Origin: Clostridium mediterraneense
GTDB taxonomy: Bacteria; Bacillota; Clostridia; Clostridiales; Clostridiaceae
NCBI RefSeq assembly: GCF_900091705.1
Contig: NZ_LT594785.1
Location: forward strand, 2,259,418 to 2,314,355
Direction of reading: 5' to 3'
DNA: 54,938 nt
The position numbers were made by a program, and so were the translations under genes. Below, in pieces: positions 1 through 9,388 of this stretch (its first letter is position 1; each line of letters opens with the position of its first letter). The notes beneath the pieces were generated by a model. It ran no database searches and was not told the DNA's origin. It worked only from the letters and a program-made list of their open reading frames with translations.

Positions 1-3000
1 AGTGCTCTTTTATCTAACTTTCCATTTCTATTAAGAGGTAAACTATCTATTTCCATCATATAAGCAGGAACCATATATTCTGGAAGCTCTCTTTTAAGTT
101 CTTTTTTAATATCCTTAATATCTACAGTTTTTTCTGAAACTATATAAGCATAAATAGCCTCTTCACCATTTCTATCCTTCTTATTTATAACGGCAGCATC
201 TTTTACATAATTAATTTTACAAATTGCATTTGTAATTTCTCCAAGCTCTATTCTAAAACCTCTTATTTTAATTTGTTGATCTGCTCTTCCCAAATATTCA
301 ATATTTCCATCTGAAAGCCATCTTGCTAAATCTCCAGTTTTATAAAGTTTTCCTTCTCCAAATGGATTTTCTATAAATCGTTCCTTTGTAAGTTCCTCCC
401 TATTTAAATATCCTCTTGCTACAGAGTCACCTGAAATATACATTTCTCCCTGTACATTAATTGGAACTTTATTCATCATTTTATCTAAAATAAATATTTT
501 ATTATTAGCAATTGGAGTTCCTATAGTCGGAATTCCCTTTATATTATTCTTAGAGTCTATAGTTAAAGTAGTTACAACATGAGTTTCAGAAGGACCATAA
601 TGATTATGAAGTTTCACTTTATTTTCCGCTATAAGATTTTGTGTTTCTAAAGTCAAAGTTAACTGCTCTCCTGCAACCACTATATGATTAGTATTTTTAA
701 TAATAGTTTCTATATAATTTTTTTCTGATTGTAATAATTTAAAATAAGCTGTTGGTAAAAATACTGTTTTAATTTCATTTTTAGTTACAAACTCTAGTAG
801 TCTATCCACATCTTTTCTTAACTCTTCTTTAATTAAGTAAAGTGCTCCCCCTGCTACTAAAGTAGATAAAATCTCTTGACTTGCCACATCAAAACATAAA
901 TTAGCAAACTGTAGTACTTTTTTATCAAGTTCTATTGTTGTATCATTTATTTCAAAGTTAATTAAGTTAGCTAAACTGCTATCCTTAAACATAACACCCT
1001 TAGGTGTTCCGGTTGTTCCCGAAGTATAAATAATATATATAAGACTTTCAGCTGTTCTTTCTACTAAGAAATTTTCTCTATTTCCTTCATAGAGAGTTTT
1101 ATCTTCTAAATGAAGAATTTCACCATTAAAGTCTATATCTTTAACTAATTCCTTTTCTGTTAGAAGTAATTTACATCCACTATTTTCTAAGATAAATTCT
1201 ATTCTTTCTTTTGGATAGTTTATATCTATTGGTAAATATGCTCCGCCAGCCTTTAAAGTTGCTATTATAGAAATTACCATTTCAATTGAACGATTAGCCA
1301 TAATTCCTACTACTGAATCTTCTTGAATAGAGTGTTCTCTTAACTTCCTAGCTAAAGAATTTGCTCTTTCATTAAGTTCTCCATAGCTTATTTCTTCATC
1401 TGCGAATACTAATGCTACTTTATTTGGATTTACTTTTACTCTTTCCTCAAATAATTCTATTACAGAACCTTTATTTTCATACTCAGTCTTTGTATTATTA
1501 AAGCTTTCATCAATTAATTTTTCTTCCTCTTTTGTTATGACTTTAATTTCTCCAATTAAATTATTCAAATTTTTAGAAATTATTTTAAGTAATTCATTAA
1601 AATGAAATAAAAATCTTTTTATAGTTTCTTCTTTAAATAATGCTGTAGAATATTCTGCACCTATAAAATAACCATCTTCCTTACTTTCCATCATCACTGT
1701 TATATCAAATTTTGATACTTTTGCTGCTCCCCATAATTGTTCAGTTTTAAGATTATTTAAATCTAAACTTACCGTTTCATTATTTTTTAAACCAAACATT
1801 ACATCAAATAATGGATTTCTAGATAAATCTCTTTTTACTGAAACAGCTTCTACTAATTCTTCAAATGGATATTCTTGATTTTCATAAGCCTTTATACAAC
1901 TTTCCTTTACTTCCTTTAAAAAACTATTAAAGCTCTTCTTTGATTCTGGCTTTCCTCTCATCGCTAAGGTATTTACAAACATACCCATCATAGTTTCCAT
2001 CTCTTTATTATTTCTTACTAATATAGGTGTTCCTACCACAATATCCTCTTGATTTGTATACTTATTTAAAAGAATCATAAAGGTTGATAAAAGCACCATA
2101 TATTCTGTTGTTCCAGTATTTTTACAAAGCTCTATGATTCCATCCTTTACTTCTTTATCTACCAAAATACTAGTATCTGCCCCTTCATAACTTTGCTCTA
2201 CAGGTCTAATGTAATCATAGGGTAAATTTATTACTGGTGCTTCCTCTTTAAACTCATTAATCCAATATTCTCTTTGGATTTTTAAATCTTTCTTCTCCAT
2301 CCATTGACTATAATCTTTATACTGTAACTTAAGCTCCTTAAGATTTTTACCATTATAAAGATTTGAAAATTCTCTGATAAAAATACCAATACTCATGCCA
2401 TCACTAACAATATGATGCATATCTATAAGAAGATAATTATTAAAATCCTTTTTTATAACCTTTATTCTTACTAAGTTTCCATTTTCTAAATCAAAAGGTT
2501 TTACAAAATCATCAAATATTTCAAGTAATTCTTTATTACTTTCTTCAAAGGAATAATCCACAGTTCCCTTTTCTAAAATCTTTTGAAGAAGCTCTCCCTT
2601 TTCCATTAAAAAGGCTGTTCTTAAAATTTCATGGCGAGCTATAAGCTTTTCTAAAGAACTTTTTACTCTATCTAAATCTAAATCACCTTCTAACTTGTAG
2701 TATGAAGGGGTATTATAAGCTAGGTTGTCCTTATCCATTTTCCAAAGTAAATATATTCTTTTTTGAACAGAAGACATAGGATAAAACTCTTTTTCCTCTA
2801 CTTTTTTAATCTCATCTATCTCTTTTCCTTTAATTTCTTCTATATATTTTGCTATTCCTTCAATAGTTCTCTCAGTAAAGATACTTTTTATAGGAACTTT
2901 TACCTTTAATTCTTCTTCTATTCTATTTGTAAGTTTTGTAGCTCTTAATGAATGTCCTCCAACTTCAAAGAAATCAGTATCAATACTTAAATTTTCGACA

Positions 3001-6000
3001 GCAACAATTTCTTCAAATATGTCTTTTACAATAGTTTCTACTTCATTTCTTGCTGGAATATATCTCCCTAAATCAACAAACTCTATATTAGGTAATGCCT
3101 TTCTATCTAGCTTTCCACTTGTATTTATAGGGATTTTTTCTATCTGCATCATATAAGTAGGAATCATATAGTCAGGTAATTCTTTTCTAATCTCTTTTTT
3201 AACTTCTTTAATTTCAATCTTTTCATCAGAAACTAAATATCCATAAATATTCTTTTCTCCCTTATCATCCTCTTTAGTTATTACTGCTACATCTTTTATA
3301 GATTTAATTTTTCTTATTACATTAGCAATTTCCGCAAGTTCTATTCTAAATCCTCTAATTTTAACCTGATGGTCAACCCTACCTAAATATTCAACAGTTC
3401 CATCAATAAGCCACCTTGCTAAGTCTCCAGTTTTATAAAGTTTTTCTCCCTTTTCATATGGATTATCTATAAATTTTTCACTAGTTAGTTTTTCATTATT
3501 TAAATATCCTCTAGCTAAACCATCTCCACTTATATAAAGTTCTCCTATTGCTCCAATTGGAAGTAATTTATTTTTATTATCTAAAATATATACTCTATAA
3601 TTTTTTAATGGTTTCCCTATTGGAATATCTTCAAATTTATCTATATTATTTTTATTTATATTTTGGTAAGTTGAATCTACAGTACATTCAGTAGGACCAT
3701 AAACATTGGTTATAATTACATCATTTTTTAACTTACTAAATATTTTAATTACAAGATCCTTTAAAAGCTTATCCCCACCTATTATCATTTGTTTCAGTTG
3801 TAATCTCTGATCTTCTAATAGATTAGAATTTGCCATTAAAGATAAATGTATTGGAGTACCATCTGTTATATCTATTTTATTTTCTAAATAAAATTCTATT
3901 AATTTATCTCCATCACTTCTAGCTTCATTAGAAACAATATATAATGAATGTCCTAATAATAAGGAAGCAAATATTTGTTGAACAGACGCATCAAAAGCAT
4001 AATTTGCTACTAATGCAACTTTTAATTTTTTACTATAATTATCATAAACAATATTTTTTAAGTTGGTTACTAAATTAATAACACTTTTATGCTCTATCAT
4101 TACACCCTTTGGATTTCCTGTTGTTCCTGATGTATAAATAACATAAGCTAAATCATTTTTACTATTTATATTCTCTAAAATTTCTTCATCATTTTTTAAA
4201 GACTCTTTTTCAGAAATATCTATAATTTTGCCTTTAAATTGAATTTCTCTACTAAGCTCTTTTGTACTTATTAATAAACGTGCATTACTATTTCCTAAAA
4301 TATATTCTATTCTATTTTGGGGATAGTTTGGATCTATTGGTAAATAAGCTGCTCCAGCCTTTAAAATAGCTACTATTCCTATGATCATCTCAAGAGATCT
4401 ATCCAACATCAATCCTACAATTTCATCTTTTTTAATATTATTTTTTCTTAATACTTTAGCTAAAGCTGTTGCTTTTTCATTTAATTCTTTATAAGTTAAT
4501 TTCTCCTTTTCATAAACGACAGCAATGTCTTCTCCATTTTGCTCTACTTGTCTATTAAAAATATCTACTATAGTTTTCTCATCTTCATAGATAAAATCTG
4601 TATCATTAAATTGATTTAAAATTTTCTCTTTTTCTTTTTCATTTATTATTGAAATATCACCTATCTTTTTATTTTCTTCCTTAAGTATTATTTTTAAAGT
4701 TTCTTTAAACTCCCTTGAAACCTTCTCTATAGTTTTTTTATAGAATAAATCTGTATTATATTCAAATACACCTTTAATTGCCGTTCCATCATCCTCCATT
4801 TGAAGAGTTATATCAAATGATGATCTTTTACTTCCTAGAGCTTCTGGTTCTACCCTTACTCCACTTAATTCCAATTTTGATCCACCTAAATTTTGGTAAG
4901 TGAACATAAGTTGAAAAAATGGATTTCTACTGTTATCTCTTACAGGATTAATTCTTTCAACTAACTGATCAAAAGGAAATTCTTCATTATCATAAGCTTC
5001 AAGTGTAGTTGTTCTGACATTTTGAAGAAAATCTAAAAAATACATGTCATCATCTATTTCTGTTGATAAAACTACAGTATTTACAAAAAATCCTATTATA
5101 TTTTCTATTCCTTTTATTTTTCTATTTGCAACAGTAGTTCCTATTGTAATATTTTTCTGTTTACTATATTTATAAATTAAAACTTTATAAACTGCTAATA
5201 AAACTGTATTTATAGTAAAGTTATTCTTTATAGAATAATCTCGTAGCTCTTTCACTATTTCATCTTCTAAATCAAAAAATATCACATCTCCTTTGCCAGA
5301 TGCTTCAACAGGCCTTTTTTTATCAATTGGAAACTCCACACTTTGCTCAATATTTTCTAGTTTATTCTTCCAATACTCAAACTGCTTTTCCAATCTCTTT
5401 TGTGATAACTCTTTCCTTTGCCATACTGCATAGTCAGCATATTTAATCTCTTCATTTTTAATTTCTATACTTTTACCTTTAGTTAATCTATTATACTTCT
5501 CAGTTAAGCTTCTATAAAATACTCCCATTGACCATCCATCAAAAATAATATGATGAACTACTGTAATAAATATACTCTCATCTTCTCCTACTTTAATTAA
5601 TAAAAACCTAATTAGAGGTCCCTCTTCTAAATTAAATGGTTTATATAACTCTTTTTCATAAATTTCTTTAATTTTTCTATCAATCTCCACTTTAGAATTT
5701 TTAGATAAATCAATTCTATTTATTTTTTCATTAAAATCTGGTTGAATTATTTGCGTTAACTCATCATTTATATCTTTAAATTTGGTCCTTAAAGATTCTT
5801 GCTCCATAGCCATTTCATATAAAGCTTTTTCTAACAAATCTATTTTTAAATCTCCATAAATTCTAAATCCTAAAAATAAATTATAAACAATACTATCTGG
5901 ATTTAATTTATACATAAGCCACAATCTTTTTTGCTCATAAGATGCAATAAAAGAATTTTCATCTTTTTTTCTTGGTAAAAGTTGAATTTTATTAGTTTCT

Positions 6001-6083
6001 AAATTGTTATTTTTCTTTTTTCTCTCTAAAATTGCTTTCAATAAAGCTTTTTTCTCTAAAACTTCTTCTTTTTTATTTTCCAT
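1..6083 (-). CDS. Nonribosomal peptide synthetase, C-A-T-C-A visible (3' end beyond window)
   Basis: This is the N-terminal 2027 residues of a multimodular NRPS. The frame is open to base 1, so the C-terminus is missing. Start is the ATG at 6083, preceded by a GGGAGGAG ribosome site and 28 bases after the stop of the upstream A-T protein. Domains in order: condensation (about 40-480, HHIIFDGWS near 180), adenylation (about 510-1000, YTSGTTGNPKG near 655), thiolation (GGHSL near 1040), second condensation (HHIVSDGMS near 1222) and second adenylation (YTSGTTGTPKG near 1690, closing motif NGKLDKRA at the window edge). Aligned by eye to GrsA-PheA, the first A domain gives the ten-residue code DAQDIGVVDK, close to the Gln code as I remember it. 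The second gives DVQVVAHVVK, which I cannot assign. No epimerase, methyltransferase or thioesterase is visible. Family call is certain; substrates are inference. Confidence 0.96.
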   Translation of the reverse strand, partial: MENKKEEVLEKKALLKAILERKKKNNNLETNKIQLLPRKKDENSFIASYEQKRLWLMYKLNPDSIVYNLFLGFRIYGDLKIDLLEKALYEMAMEQESLRTKFKDINDELTQIIQPDFNEKINRIDLSKNSKVEIDRKIKEIYEKELYKPFNLEEGPLIRFLLIKVGEDESIFITVVHHIIFDGWSMGVFYRSLTEKYNRLTKGKSIEIKNEEIKYADYAVWQRKELSQKRLEKQFEYWKNKLENIEQSVEFPIDKKRPVEASGKGDVIFFDLEDEIVKELRDYSIKNNFTINTVLLAVYKVLIYKYSKQKNITIGTTVANRKIKGIENIIGFFVNTVVLSTEIDDDMYFLDFLQNVRTTTLEAYDNEEFPFDQLVERINPVRDNSRNPFFQLMFTYQNLGGSKLELSGVRVEPEALGSKRSSFDITLQMEDDGTAIKGVFEYNTDLFYKKTIEKVSREFKETLKIILKEENKKIGDISIINEKEKEKILNQFNDTDFIYEDEKTIVDIFNRQVEQNGEDIAVVYEKEKLTYKELNEKATALAKVLRKNNIKKDEIVGLMLDRSLEMIIGIVAILKAGAAYLPIDPNYPQNRIEYILGNSNARLLISTKELSREIQFKGKIIDISEKESLKNDEEILENINSKNDLAYVIYTSGTTGNPKGVMIEHKSVINLVTNLKNIVYDNYSKKLKVALVANYAFDASVQQIFASLLLGHSLYIVSNEARSDGDKLIEFYLENKIDITDGTPIHLSLMANSNLLEDQRLQLKQMIIGGDKLLKDLVIKIFSKLKNDVIITNVYGPTECTVDSTYQNINKNNIDKFEDIPIGKPLKNYRVYILDNKNKLLPIGAIGELYISGDGLARGYLNNEKLTSEKFIDNPYEKGEKLYKTGDLARWLIDGTVEYLGRVDHQVKIRGFRIELAEIANVIRKIKSIKDVAVITKEDDKGEKNIYGYLVSDEKIEIKEVKKEIRKELPDYMIPTYMMQIEKIPINTSGKLDRKALPNIEFVDLGRYIPARNEVETIVKDIFEEIVAVENLSIDTDFFEVGGHSLRATKLTNRIEEELKVKVPIKSIFTERTIEGIAKYIEEIKGKEIDEIKKVEEKEFYPMSSVQKRIYLLWKMDKDNLAYNTPSYYKLEGDLDLDRVKSSLEKLIARHEILRTAFLMEKGELLQKILEKGTVDYSFEESNKELLEIFDDFVKPFDLENGNLVRIKVIKKDFNNYLLIDMHHIVSDGMSIGIFIREFSNLYNGKNLKELKLQYKDYSQWMEKKDLKIQREYWINEFKEEAPVINLPYDYIRPVEQSYEGADTSILVDKEVKDGIIELCKNTGTTEYMVLLSTFMILLNKYTNQEDIVVGTPILVRNNKEMETMMGMFVNTLAMRGKPESKKSFNSFLKEVKESCIKAYENQEYPFEELVEAVSVKRDLSRNPLFDVMFGLKNNETVSLDLNNLKTEQLWGAAKVSKFDITVMMESKEDGYFIGAEYSTALFKEETIKRFLFHFNELLKIISKNLNNLIGEIKVITKEEEKLIDESFNNTKTEYENKGSVIELFEERVKVNPNKVALVFADEEISYGELNERANSLARKLREHSIQEDSVVGIMANRSIEMVISIIATLKAGGAYLPIDINYPKERIEFILENSGCKLLLTEKELVKDIDFNGEILHLEDKTLYEGNRENFLVERTAESLIYIIYTSGTTGTPKGVMFKDSSLANLINFEINDTTIELDKKVLQFANLCFDVASQEILSTLVAGGALYLIKEELRKDVDRLLEFVTKNEIKTVFLPTAYFKLLQSEKNYIETIIKNTNHIVVAGEQLTLTLETQNLIAENKVKLHNHYGPSETHVVTTLTIDSKNNIKGIPTIGTPIANNKIFILDKMMNKVPINVQGEMYISGDSVARGYLNREELTKERFIENPFGEGKLYKTGDLARWLSDGNIEYLGRADQQIKIRGFRIELGEITNAICKINYVKDAAVINKKDRNGEEAIYAYIVSEKTVDIKDIKKELKRELPEYMVPAYMMEIDSLPLNRNGKLDKRA

Positions 6084-6111
6084 ATTACTCCTCCCAAACT
6101 ACTTTTTTAAC

Positions 6112-8016
6112 TTAAAATTCTTCTCCTATTTCACTTAACATAGCTTCTAATTCCTCATCACTAATTGAACTAAATAATTTTTCTTCTATAAGTTTTGATA
6201 ATTCTCTTATTGTTAATCCTATTGTTAAAAATTCTACTAAAGATAAATCAATGTTATAAAGCTCATTTATTTTATAAACCATTTTAGTTGCAATTAGTGA
6301 ATGTCCTCCAACCTCAATGAATCCATCATCTATTCCTATCTTATCCATATCTAAAAGCTCTCTCCATAAATCTACTAACTCTTCCTCTAATGGATTTGTT
6401 GCCTCAACATAATTGCTATCAATTATTTCTTTTATTTCTGGAAGAGATTTTTTATCTATTTTCCCATTATCGGTTAAAGGGAAACTTTCCATAATCATAA
6501 ATTTTGCTGGAATCATATATTCAGGTAAACATTTTTTAATTTCTTCTTTAATATCCTTAATAATTTCTTTATTTTCTGAGATAATATAGGCATTTAATTC
6601 TTTTTCTCCAAGTTTATTTTCTCTTGCCACTACTATTACATCTTCTATACCAGGAACTTTTTTTATAGCCTTATTAATCTCCCCAAGTTCGATTCTATAA
6701 CCTCTAATCTTAACTTGCTCATCTTTTCTTCCTAGATATTCTATATTCCCTTCTAAAGTCCATTTTCCTAAATCACCTGTTTTATAAATTTTCTCATCAT
6801 TTTGGAAAGGATTTTCTAAAAATCTTTCACTAGTTAATTTTTTATTATTTAAATATCCTCTAGCAACTCCATCCCCTGAAATCGCAATTTCACCTACTGT
6901 ACCTATAGGTACTATATTATTTTTTTCATTTAAGATATAAACTTTAAAATTATCAATTGGCTTTCCAATTAATACTGAGCCACCATAATTTTTATCTTTT
7001 TCATATTTATGTGCTATACAACCTACAGTTCCTTCTGTAGGACCATATTCATTTATTATTTCTACTTTTCCACCAAAAAGTTTCATTGTATTATTTACTA
7101 ATTCTTCCTTTAATTCATCTCCTCCAACAATAATCTTTTCTACATTTTCATTAACTTTCGGTAATTCTTTCAATAAAGTTAAATGTGCTGGCGTCACTTT
7201 TATAACATTATTATTATCTAAACTAAATACTTTCTCCATCAAAGAATTAATATCTTCATTCCTATATACCCTAACTTTATTCTCACTTATTAATGGAGAA
7301 AAAATAGATGTAATAGTTAAATCAAAAGAAACTGATGTATAAAAAGCCATAGTTAAATTTTCACTATTTAAATAATTATTCTTTGCATATAAAGAGTAAT
7401 TCACTAAAGATTTATGCTCTATCATAACCCCCTTAGGATTTCCTGTTGTACCTGATGTATATATTACATAGGCTAAATTTTCCCCAGAAGCTTTACTTAT
7501 TAACTTTTTATTATTATGTTGATATAAACTTTCAGTATTTAAATCAATTAACTCTATTTCCGTTTTCACTTTATCCTTAAATTTATCTTCTATTAAAACT
7601 AATTTTGCATTACTATCCTTTAATATATAATTTATTCTACTTTCTGGATACTCTGCATCTATTGGTAAATAGGCACCTCCAGCCTTCAAAATTGCTAATA
7701 TAGCAATTATCAATTTTTCTGATCTATCACTTATTATTCCAACGATAACTTCAGGTCCTATTCCTTTTTCTATTAATATACTCGCTAGAGAACTTGCTTT
7801 TTTATCAAGCTCTCTATAGCTCATTTCTTGATTTTCAAATATTATTGCAATATTATCTGGAACTTTTTTTGCTACCTTTTCAAATAAATCTACTATTGTC
7901 TGCTCTTTATCATATTCTCTATACCTATTATTAAAACTATTCAAAATAAGCATTTCATCACTTTTCTTTAAAACTTCTACATTATTTTCATATTTCTCAT
8001 CAACTATTTTTTTCAT
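6112..8016 (-). CDS. Stand-alone NRPS adenylation-thiolation protein, predicted Asn-activating
   Basis: A 634-residue NRPS module with adenylation (about 35-525) and thiolation (GGHSL near 592) domains and no condensation domain, so it probably loads the first residue. Core motifs visible are YTSGTTGNPKG, NEYGPTEGT, YKTGDLG and NGKIDKKSLP. The specificity code read against GrsA-PheA is DLTKIGEVGK, one conservative change from the Asn code as I remember it (DLTKLGEVGK). It lies between the glycosyltransferases and the large NRPS with 16- and 28-base gaps. Its AAAGGAG ribosome site is embedded in the end of the upstream gene, which implies one polycistronic message. The short acidic C-terminus after the carrier domain may dock to the next protein. 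Substrate assignment is inference. Confidence 0.94.
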   Translation of the reverse strand: MKKIVDEKYENNVEVLKKSDEMLILNSFNNRYREYDKEQTIVDLFEKVAKKVPDNIAIIFENQEMSYRELDKKASSLASILIEKGIGPEVIVGIISDRSEKLIIAILAILKAGGAYLPIDAEYPESRINYILKDSNAKLVLIEDKFKDKVKTEIELIDLNTESLYQHNNKKLISKASGENLAYVIYTSGTTGNPKGVMIEHKSLVNYSLYAKNNYLNSENLTMAFYTSVSFDLTITSIFSPLISENKVRVYRNEDINSLMEKVFSLDNNNVIKVTPAHLTLLKELPKVNENVEKIIVGGDELKEELVNNTMKLFGGKVEIINEYGPTEGTVGCIAHKYEKDKNYGGSVLIGKPIDNFKVYILNEKNNIVPIGTVGEIAISGDGVARGYLNNKKLTSERFLENPFQNDEKIYKTGDLGKWTLEGNIEYLGRKDEQVKIRGYRIELGEINKAIKKVPGIEDVIVVARENKLGEKELNAYIISENKEIIKDIKEEIKKCLPEYMIPAKFMIMESFPLTDNGKIDKKSLPEIKEIIDSNYVEATNPLEEELVDLWRELLDMDKIGIDDGFIEVGGHSLIATKMVYKINELYNIDLSLVEFLTIGLTIRELSKLIEEKLFSSISDEELEAMLSEIGEEF

Positions 8017-8032
8017 AATATACAGCTCCTTT

Positions 8033-9367
8033 TTATTTATTTTTTAATTTTTTTAATAAATACTTTTGCATTTTCTCTGATAATAATTTTTTACTAAAAT
8101 CTCTTGTATCTGTTGAATTTTTTAAATTTTCTTTTTTATCACTATTTAATAATTCATAATTCAAACAATATTTTTCATTGTTTTCCGCTTCCTCCACTAA
8201 TTTAACAATTAAGTCAAAAGCATTTTCGTCACTATGCTCCTTAGCAAAATTTTCACACTTTTCTTTAAATTCTTTACTAAGTAATTTATTTATTCTTTCT
8301 ATTAATTCATTCTTTTGCCATTTAGATGGAGGCAGATAATCACCAACTTTAATTTTTTTAACAATAGATCCGTTTAATGGAGTATCATTACAATCTGCTA
8401 AAATTAACTGTGGTACTCCAGTCTTAATAGCATTACCTATAGTTCCTATTCCACCATGATGAATAATAAGACTCACATTAGTTAATGATTGATATAATGG
8501 AATATACTCAAAATAATAAATATTTTCAGGTAATTTTTTAGGTAATCGCTCTTTATACTTTGTTATTACAATAATTTTTCTATCTAAATTAGAACAAGCT
8601 TCTATAGCAGTTTCATAAAATATATTTTTTATTTTATTGCTTGATCCACCTGATACTATCACTGGTTCTGGCTTTGTTTCTAAAATTTCTTTTAATGGTG
8701 ATTCTAGTGATATATTACTTAAGTCTAAATCCCTCAACGGAAACCCAACTGCTTTAATATCTTCTAAAGAGTTTATAATTTCATTTTTATACCAACTTGG
8801 CCATAATCCAATTTTAACTTTAGGTGAAAATTGCCAATTAATCCAACTCTTTATAGAAGGAAGTCCTATTTCTTCTCTTAATCCATTAGCTTCTTTAAGA
8901 AGTTCTTTTTCTTTTAAATCATGAAAACTTTTAATACTCTCATACTCATAAGGATTCATATAAACAGAAATTAAAGGTAAATTCAATTGTTCTGCTAAAA
9001 GTAACGCTGCTATACTTGACCTATTTTTTGCTATTATTATGGTATCTTTATTTTCACAATATGGTTTTAATAAATTATATTCTTTAAGGTAAACTTCCTT
9101 ATTTTCATATTTTTTTCTAAACTCCTCTATCTCATTAATTTCTGATACTCTATTAGAAACACTAATTAATGCATCAAAAAAATCTTTACACTCCCGTGAA
9201 CTTTCTAATGGAATAAACTTAATATTTTCTCTTTTTATTTTTTCTCCATGACAATAATGAGTAAATATTGTTACACTATGTCCTAAATCCTTAAGTTCCT
9301 TTCCAATTGCTATAAAGGGTAATACATCCCCCTCTCCCCAATGAGTGGTAATAATTATATTTGCCAT
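8033..9367 (-). CDS. GT-B glycosyltransferase (UDP-glycosyl/MGT type), copy 1
   Basis: A 444-residue glycosyltransferase of the GT1/GT28-like GT-B fold used in macrolide, glycopeptide and sterol glycosylation. The N-terminus carries a Gly-rich acceptor-domain start (TTHWGEGDVLPF). The C-terminal donor-sugar signature HHGGIGT lies near residue 303, followed by the typical GVPQLIL stretch. There is no signal peptide or membrane segment, so it should act in the cytoplasm. It sits 21 bases after copy 2 and 16 bases before the A-T NRPS gene. This suggests that it glycosylates the peptide or a precursor. The last 60 residues are Lys/Glu/Asn-rich. Acceptor and sugar cannot be read from the sequence. 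Confidence 0.9.
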   Translation of the reverse strand: MANIIITTHWGEGDVLPFIAIGKELKDLGHSVTIFTHYCHGEKIKRENIKFIPLESSRECKDFFDALISVSNRVSEINEIEEFRKKYENKEVYLKEYNLLKPYCENKDTIIIAKNRSSIAALLLAEQLNLPLISVYMNPYEYESIKSFHDLKEKELLKEANGLREEIGLPSIKSWINWQFSPKVKIGLWPSWYKNEIINSLEDIKAVGFPLRDLDLSNISLESPLKEILETKPEPVIVSGGSSNKIKNIFYETAIEACSNLDRKIIVITKYKERLPKKLPENIYYFEYIPLYQSLTNVSLIIHHGGIGTIGNAIKTGVPQLILADCNDTPLNGSIVKKIKVGDYLPPSKWQKNELIERINKLLSKEFKEKCENFAKEHSDENAFDLIVKLVEEAENNEKYCLNYELLNSDKKENLKNSTDTRDFSKKLLSEKMQKYLLKKLKNK

Positions 9368-9388
9368 CTCTCTTCCCCCTTTAATTTT

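Noticed and set aside
8637-8924. Open frame on the plus strand inside the glycosyltransferase gene
   Set aside because: It is antisense to a confident gene, has no ribosome site, and its composition mirrors the coding strand.
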